From assembly GCA_023396345.1 (NCBI GenBank), contig JAEWWO010000363.1, forward strand, positions 1-9,677: a stretch of 9,677 nucleotides of DNA. The letters run 5' to 3'. This document shows positions 5,831-9,677 of this stretch, piece by piece (the stretch's first letter is position 1; each line of letters begins with the position of its first letter). The notes beneath the pieces were generated by a model that was not told the DNA's origin, ran no database searches, and worked only from the letters and a program-made list of their open reading frames with translations. Made by a program: the position numbers and the translations under genes. This DNA comes from Bacteroidota bacterium (GTDB lineage: Bacteria; Bacteroidota; Bacteroidia; Chitinophagales; Chitinophagaceae).

Positions 5831-7126
5831 TTATCGTTCATAAATAAATTTCACAGAGTCTTCACTTGTACGGGTTTCAACCCAGCGTTCAATTTTTTGT
5901 CTGTCCGTAGCAGTAATAGCATCATCTGATTCTATTACTGATAGCCACACCTGATTTCCGGTGCTGTCGTTGTAATAAGTTATTTTCTCAAATACAAATG
6001 AGTTCACTTGCGGATACTGTACTTTCAACTCTTTAAGCATTTGGCGGGTTCTAGCCTGAGAACTTATAATGCTATCATATTTTGTTTTAATAGTCTGTAA
6101 TTCTACCATTTGATTATTCAATGCTGTGTTTACCTCATTATCGTCTACTTTATTATCATTACTCAAATAGGCAAAACCCTGACGGATATTGAGTTTGGTA
6201 TCTTCCAGATCATATTTTTTAAGTTGTCTAGTTACAGAATCAATTTGCGATTCTGAAATAAGTTCTCCGCCGTAAGTGAGCGTAACTTCCTTCTTTGCAG
6301 CATCTATGTCTTTTTTCAATAAATAATCATTCGGAAACTGAGCTTCATTTCTGATAAACTCATCTACCTTATCACTGTAATTTGTTTTGCGTACTATATC
6401 ATAAGCAAAATATACGCTCGGAATTACTGTTAATGTTACTATTATTAAAACGATTCTGTTAGAGCGTGCTTCTTTATCTTTGTCTTGCCACTGCCTTAGT
6501 GGAAACCTGATAAGTCTTGCTATCATTAAAGTTGATAAACCTATAAAAACAGTATTGATAAAAAATAAGTATAAAGCACCAAAGAAAAAATTCCTTTGTA
6601 ACGTAGCAAGACCGTAACCGGCAGTACAAAGCGGTGGCATCAAAGCGGTAGCAATGGCTACACCCGGAATTACATTTCCTTTTAATTTACTTGAAGTAGC
6701 TACAATACCCGCCAGTCCGCCAAACAGTGCAATGAGCACATCGTACAAAGTAGGCGATGTTCTTGCCAGCAGTTCGGAGTGTGCCTCATCTATGGGCGTT
6801 ACAACAAAATAAAGACTTGAAGCCAGCAACCCTATTCCAGCAGCTATCAGATAATTGTTGATTGATTTTTTGAGAAGGTCTACATCATTTATTGCGATGG
6901 ACAAACCCAGCCCCATAATCGGACCCATTAAAGGAGAAATAAGCATCGCACCTATGATGACTGCCGTGGAGTTTAAATTTAATCCAATAGAGGCAATTAG
7001 GATAGCAAAAAATAAAATCCATAAATTTGTACCTTTAAAAGGAACACCTTTAGCTACATTGTCATAAATAGTTTCGTAATCTTCGAGTTCTTTTCTAAGG
7101 TTAAATTTTTCTAATATCTTATTCAT
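5831..7126 (-). CDS. DUF389-family integral membrane protein with duplicated C-terminal domain
   Basis: A 431-residue protein of the DUF389 family (TIGR00341/TIGR00271 type), whose biochemical role is not established. The membrane part has the family signatures STAVIIGAMLISPLMGPIMG (53-72) and GNVIPGVAIATALMPPLC (150-167). About seven hydrophobic segments lie between residues 33 and 243. The N-terminal 30 residues are charged and probably cytoplasmic. After the last segment, residues 245-431 are soluble. Two strand-helix-strand units (about 279-317 and 391-429) look alike and are separated by a predicted helical or coiled-coil stretch (about 330-370). The ATG at 7126 is supported by an upstream -7 box on the - strand. 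The gene is divergent from galE and convergent with pit, so it is probably transcribed alone. Family assignment is firm; function is open. Confidence 0.9.
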   Translation of the reverse strand: MNKILEKFNLRKELEDYETIYDNVAKGVPFKGTNLWILFFAILIASIGLNLNSTAVIIGAMLISPLMGPIMGLGLSIAINDVDLLKKSINNYLIAAGIGLLASSLYFVVTPIDEAHSELLARTSPTLYDVLIALFGGLAGIVATSSKLKGNVIPGVAIATALMPPLCTAGYGLATLQRNFFFGALYLFFINTVFIGLSTLMIARLIRFPLRQWQDKDKEARSNRIVLIIVTLTVIPSVYFAYDIVRKTNYSDKVDEFIRNEAQFPNDYLLKKDIDAAKKEVTLTYGGELISESQIDSVTRQLKKYDLEDTKLNIRQGFAYLSNDNKVDDNEVNTALNNQMVELQTIKTKYDSIISSQARTRQMLKELKVQYPQVNSFVFEKITYYNDSTGNQVWLSVIESDDAITATDRQKIERWVETRTSEDSVKFIYER

Positions 7127-7158
7127 GATGAGCTCAACTTAATTAATACATTCGAATT

Positions 7159-7166
7159 CAAATATA
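7159..7166 (-). promoter_or_regulatory. -7 promoter box for the DUF389 gene
   Basis: On the - strand TATATTTG matches TAnnTTTG exactly, 32 bases before the start codon at 7126. No clear -33 TTG accompanies it. It lies in the 187-bp spacer shared with the divergent galE. Confidence 0.5.
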
Positions 7167-7284
7167 TGTCTAAAAAATTATTTTTCATCAGTAAACACCG
7201 GTAATCAACATTTACTAATTTTAAAAAATAATCTAAAATGGGTAAATCGTTTGCACTACATGATGTGCTGTGATTTTTTTTAAA

Positions 7285-7292
7285 TAACTTCG
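7285..7292 (+). promoter_or_regulatory. Possible -7 box for galE
   Basis: TAACTTCG differs from TAnnTTTG at one base and ends 21 bases before the galE ATG. The -33 element is not evident. Another partial match, ATCGTTTGCAC near 7246-7256, could be used instead. Confidence 0.3.
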
Positions 7293-7313
7293 TACCATAA
7301 AAACTTACACATA

Positions 7314-8351
7314 ATGGCTAAAATACTTGTTACAGGCGGATGCGGATACATAGGCTCGCACACAATTGTAGATTTAATTGAAAACGGTTTTGATGTAATT
7401 TCTATTGATGATAATTCTAAATCAAGCACCAGACTGCTTGAAGGAGTAGAAAGAATTACGGGTAAAAAAATAAAAAATTACAAAGTAGATTTAAAGAAAT
7501 TTGAAGATACGCATGCTGTATTTCAGGAAAACAATAATATTGCAGGCGTCATACATTTTGCAGCTTACAAAGCCGTTGGTGAATCTACCGAAAAGCCTTT
7601 GGAATACTATGAAAACAATCTATTTGGTGTAATTAATATTTTGAAGTGTGTAAAAGAATTTAATGTTCCCAACTTTGTATTTTCTTCTTCCTGCACAGTT
7701 TACGGAAGTCCCGACGAAATACCGGTTACAGAGCAATCGCCTGTAAAAAAAGCAGAATCGCCTTACGGAGCTACCAAACAAATGGCCGAACAAATTATAG
7801 AAGACTATGCTAAGGTAAACAATACCAACACCATTTTACTACGCTACTTTAATCCTGTTGGTGCACACCCGTCTATAGAAATTGGTGAATTACCTTTAGG
7901 CAGACCAATGAATCTGGTTCCTGCCATTACGCAAACAGCCATCGGCAAACTTCCTGAAATGAAAGTACACGGAGTTGATTATGATACAAGAGACGGTAGT
8001 TGTTTAAGGGATTATATTCACGTGGCAGATATTGCCCATGCGCACACACTGGCTCTGCAGTTTTTGCAGGAAGGTAAAAATAAAACACGCTGCGAAATTT
8101 TCAATCTGGGCACAGGCAATGGCTATACAGTGCTTGAGGTTATAAAAGCTTTTGAAGAAGTAAGCGGTGAAAAACTGAATTACTCTACCGGGCCACGCAG
8201 ACCGGGCGACATTGTTGCCATATACGCCAACAATCAGCATGCGGTTGATAATCTGAAATGGGATATTAAATACGGATTAAAAGAGATGATGGATACAGCC
8301 TGGAAATGGGAGGTAAAACTAAAAGAAAATCCCGAACTGGCTAAAATATAA
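7314..8351 (+). CDS. galE: UDP-glucose 4-epimerase
   Basis: A 345-residue NAD+-dependent short-chain dehydrogenase/reductase that interconverts UDP-glucose and UDP-galactose (Leloir pathway and sugar-nucleotide supply for surface glycans), in the cytoplasm. The Rossmann motif is GGCGYIGSH (8-16). The catalytic set is S126 (in SSSCTVYG), Y151 and K155 (YGATK). Other family motifs are HFAAYKAVGES (81-91), RYFNPVGAHP (177-186) and LRDYIHVADIA (231-241). The length matches bacterial GalE. The C-terminal sugar-pocket stretch RRPGDIVAIYA (295-305) has I303 where E. coli GalE has the bulky gatekeeper Tyr299, so wider substrate use (N-acetyl sugars) is possible. The start ATG gives the normal N terminus just before the Rossmann strand. 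It is a single gene, divergent from the DUF389 gene. Confidence 0.95.
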   Translation: MAKILVTGGCGYIGSHTIVDLIENGFDVISIDDNSKSSTRLLEGVERITGKKIKNYKVDLKKFEDTHAVFQENNNIAGVIHFAAYKAVGESTEKPLEYYENNLFGVINILKCVKEFNVPNFVFSSSCTVYGSPDEIPVTEQSPVKKAESPYGATKQMAEQIIEDYAKVNNTNTILLRYFNPVGAHPSIEIGELPLGRPMNLVPAITQTAIGKLPEMKVHGVDYDTRDGSCLRDYIHVADIAHAHTLALQFLQEGKNKTRCEIFNLGTGNGYTVLEVIKAFEEVSGEKLNYSTGPRRPGDIVAIYANNQHAVDNLKWDIKYGLKEMMDTAWKWEVKLKENPELAKI

Positions 8352-8372
8352 ATTATACAATTTTGTTTTTAC

Positions 8373-8421
8373 ATCGCCAGAGGCGATAGAATAATCAATG
8401 TGAGGCGAAGACGCCTCACAT
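8373..8421. repeat. Two adjacent GC-rich hairpins after galE
   Basis: ATCGCC (8373-8378) pairs with GGCGAT (8382-8387) around AGA. A second hairpin, ATGTGAGGCG (8398-8407) with CGCCTCACAT (8412-8421), has a 10-bp perfect stem and an AAGA loop. Both are GC-rich in AT-rich surroundings and share a GAGGCGA core, which suggests a dispersed palindromic repeat. Neither has a T tract. Confidence 0.55.
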
Positions 8422-8448
8422 AACAAAAGATATTTACAGTATATAATC

Positions 8449-8487
8449 AATGCGCAGAGTATAAAATTCGGCGCATTTCTTTTTCTT
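8449..8487 (+). terminator. Probable intrinsic terminator of galE
   Basis: AATGCGC (8449-8455) pairs with GCGCATT (8471-8477) across a 15-base loop, followed by the T-rich run TCTTTTTCTT. The long loop makes it a weaker candidate, but it lies between galE and the yceI promoter, where a stop is expected. Confidence 0.45.
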
Positions 8488-8521
8488 ATCATACATCAAT
8501 TTTCACGTTGGCTGCTGCTGC

Positions 8522-8529
8522 TATCTTTG
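8522..8529 (+). promoter_or_regulatory. -7 promoter box for the YceI gene
   Basis: TATCTTTG matches TAnnTTTG exactly and continues as TATCTTTGCAC, a context often seen in Bacteroidota promoters. It ends 37 bases before the start codon, leaving an A-rich leader of roughly 30 bases. No -33 TTG lies at the usual distance. Confidence 0.6.
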
Positions 8530-8566
8530 CACTATCAAAATAAAAAACAAATAAAAATTATAAACT

Positions 8567-9094
8567 ATGTCAACAAACAAATGGGCTTTAGACCCTTCAC
8601 ACAGCGAAATTGAATTTAAAGTAAGACACATGATGATTACTAACGTTAAAGGCAGCTTCGACAGCTTCAACATTGATGTTGATGGCGACGATATTACTGC
8701 TGCTAATGTTACTGTAAACATTGATGCGGCTTCTATTAACACCAACAGCACAGACAGAGACAATCACCTGAAAAGTGCTGATTTCTTCGATGTAGAAAAT
8801 TATCCTGTTATTAAATTTGTAAGCAAATCTTTAAACAAAGTTGATGGACAGGAATACACACTTACCGGCGACCTTACTATTAAAGACGTAACTAATGAAG
8901 TGAAACTGGATGTAGAGTTTGGCGGAATCAACAAAGATCCATGGGGAAACAATAAAGCAGGATTTTCTCTGAACGGAAAAATCAACCGCAAAGATTTCGG
9001 ACTGAACTGGAACGCTGCTCTGGAAGCAGGTGGCGTAATGGTTAGCGACGAAGTTAAAATATTTGCAGAAGTGCAATTTGCACAACCTGCATAA
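8567..9094 (+). CDS. yceI: YceI-family lipocalin-like protein, cytoplasmic form
   Basis: A 175-residue YceI-family protein. The family adopts an extended lipocalin-like beta-barrel that can bind isoprenoid or amphiphilic molecules; the physiological ligand here is unknown. Family motifs: WALDPSHSEIEFKVRHMMI (6-24), VKGSFDSF (28-35), HLKSADFFDVENYPVIKF (67-84), GDLTIKDVTNEVKLDV (101-116), and NRKDFGLNWN (140-149). Many YceI proteins are secreted, but this one begins MSTNKWALDPSHS with no signal peptide, so it should stay in the cytoplasm. The start is fixed by the family N terminus and the A-rich Bacteroidota leader. It has its own -7 box and a strong terminator just after it, so it is a single-gene unit. 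Family confidence is high; function is not predicted. Confidence 0.93.
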   Translation: MSTNKWALDPSHSEIEFKVRHMMITNVKGSFDSFNIDVDGDDITAANVTVNIDAASINTNSTDRDNHLKSADFFDVENYPVIKFVSKSLNKVDGQEYTLTGDLTIKDVTNEVKLDVEFGGINKDPWGNNKAGFSLNGKINRKDFGLNWNAALEAGGVMVSDEVKIFAEVQFAQPA

Positions 9095-9121
9095 TCTATG
9101 GCAATCGAAACTGACAATGAG

Positions 9122-9156
9122 AAAGAGCACCTGAAAGGGTGCTTTTTTATTTTTAC
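9122..9156 (+). terminator. Intrinsic terminator of the YceI gene
   Basis: AGCACC (9126-9131) pairs with GGTGCT (9138-9143) around TGAAAG. The stem is extended by an upstream AAAG pairing with the T run that follows (TTTTTTATTTTT). It starts 27 bases after the stop codon. Confidence 0.85.
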
Positions 9157-9195
9157 CAAAAAAGATTATTTCATCTGCCCGTACTTATGATACAT

Positions 9196-9229
9196 AAATA
9201 AAAACGGTGTCTATAAAAATAAACACCGC
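9196..9229 (-). terminator. Intrinsic terminator of the glutamate dehydrogenase gene
   Basis: Read on the - strand, CGGTGT (complement of 9223-9228) pairs with ACACCG (complement of 9205-9210) across a 12-base AT-rich loop, followed by TTTTTATTTATG. The T tract is on the - strand side only, so it belongs to the gene ending at 9257. Confidence 0.7.
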
Positions 9230-9256
9230 TTATAAAATTAATAATCAAAAAAAATA

Positions 9257-9677
<421 letters not shown>

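Noticed and set aside
5395..5847. Two + strand frames at the end of pit and in the following spacer
   Set aside because: The first overlaps pit in another frame. The second is a low-complexity translation of pyrimidine-rich repeats (S/T/P/F-rich).
8800..9159. Long - strand frames opposite the YceI gene
   Set aside because: They mirror a well conserved YceI coding sequence, have no family features, and cross the YceI terminator.

Overview
The window looks like chromosomal DNA of a member of the Bacteroidota, possibly of the Chitinophagales/Chitinophagaceae type. The evidence is AT-rich DNA, genes without clear Shine-Dalgarno sequences, several TAnnTTTG -7 promoter boxes, a TonB-dependent receptor with an N-terminal carboxypeptidase-regulatory-like domain, and a tmRNA whose tag ends in YAMAA. 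The family-level placement is a guess. No phage, transposase, integrase or CRISPR array is visible.

Layout from left to right. (1) The last codons of an unidentified + strand gene overlap, by ATGA, the start of a complete 747-residue TonB-dependent outer-membrane receptor (56-2299). The receptor carries a CxxxM motif and an HxM motif 182 residues apart, which matches the copper site of the OprC/NosA family. (2) A convergent junction (2300-2422) holds a perfect 15-bp hairpin and a dispersed-type repeat. (3) A small acidic orphan protein (2423-2683, - strand) is divergent from ssrA (2866-3243), the tmRNA with encoded tag GNNNYAMAA and a downstream terminator. (4) A short AT-rich spacer with two DnaA-box-like 9-mers leads into a DUF47/PhoU-like regulator and a PiT phosphate transporter (3396-5497), which form a two-gene phosphate unit. 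(5) A 333-bp convergent spacer is filled with pyrimidine-rich, repeat-derived DNA. (6) A - strand DUF389 membrane protein (5831-7126) is divergent from galE (7314-8351). (7) A spacer with three hairpins precedes a cytoplasmic YceI-family protein (8567-9094). (8) Two back-to-back terminators separate this from the C-terminal part of a glutamate dehydrogenase-type enzyme (9257 to the right edge, - strand).

Most genes are single housekeeping or transport units. The functional pairs are the coupled upstream gene plus copper-type receptor, and DUF47 plus PiT. The observations most worth a second look are the copper-ligand motifs in the receptor, the paired DnaA boxes beside an AT-rich tract, the isoleucine at the GalE substrate-size gatekeeper position, the duplicated C-terminal domain of the DUF389 protein, and the concentration of repeats at convergent gene ends. 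I found no clear sign of a wholly new multi-gene system.
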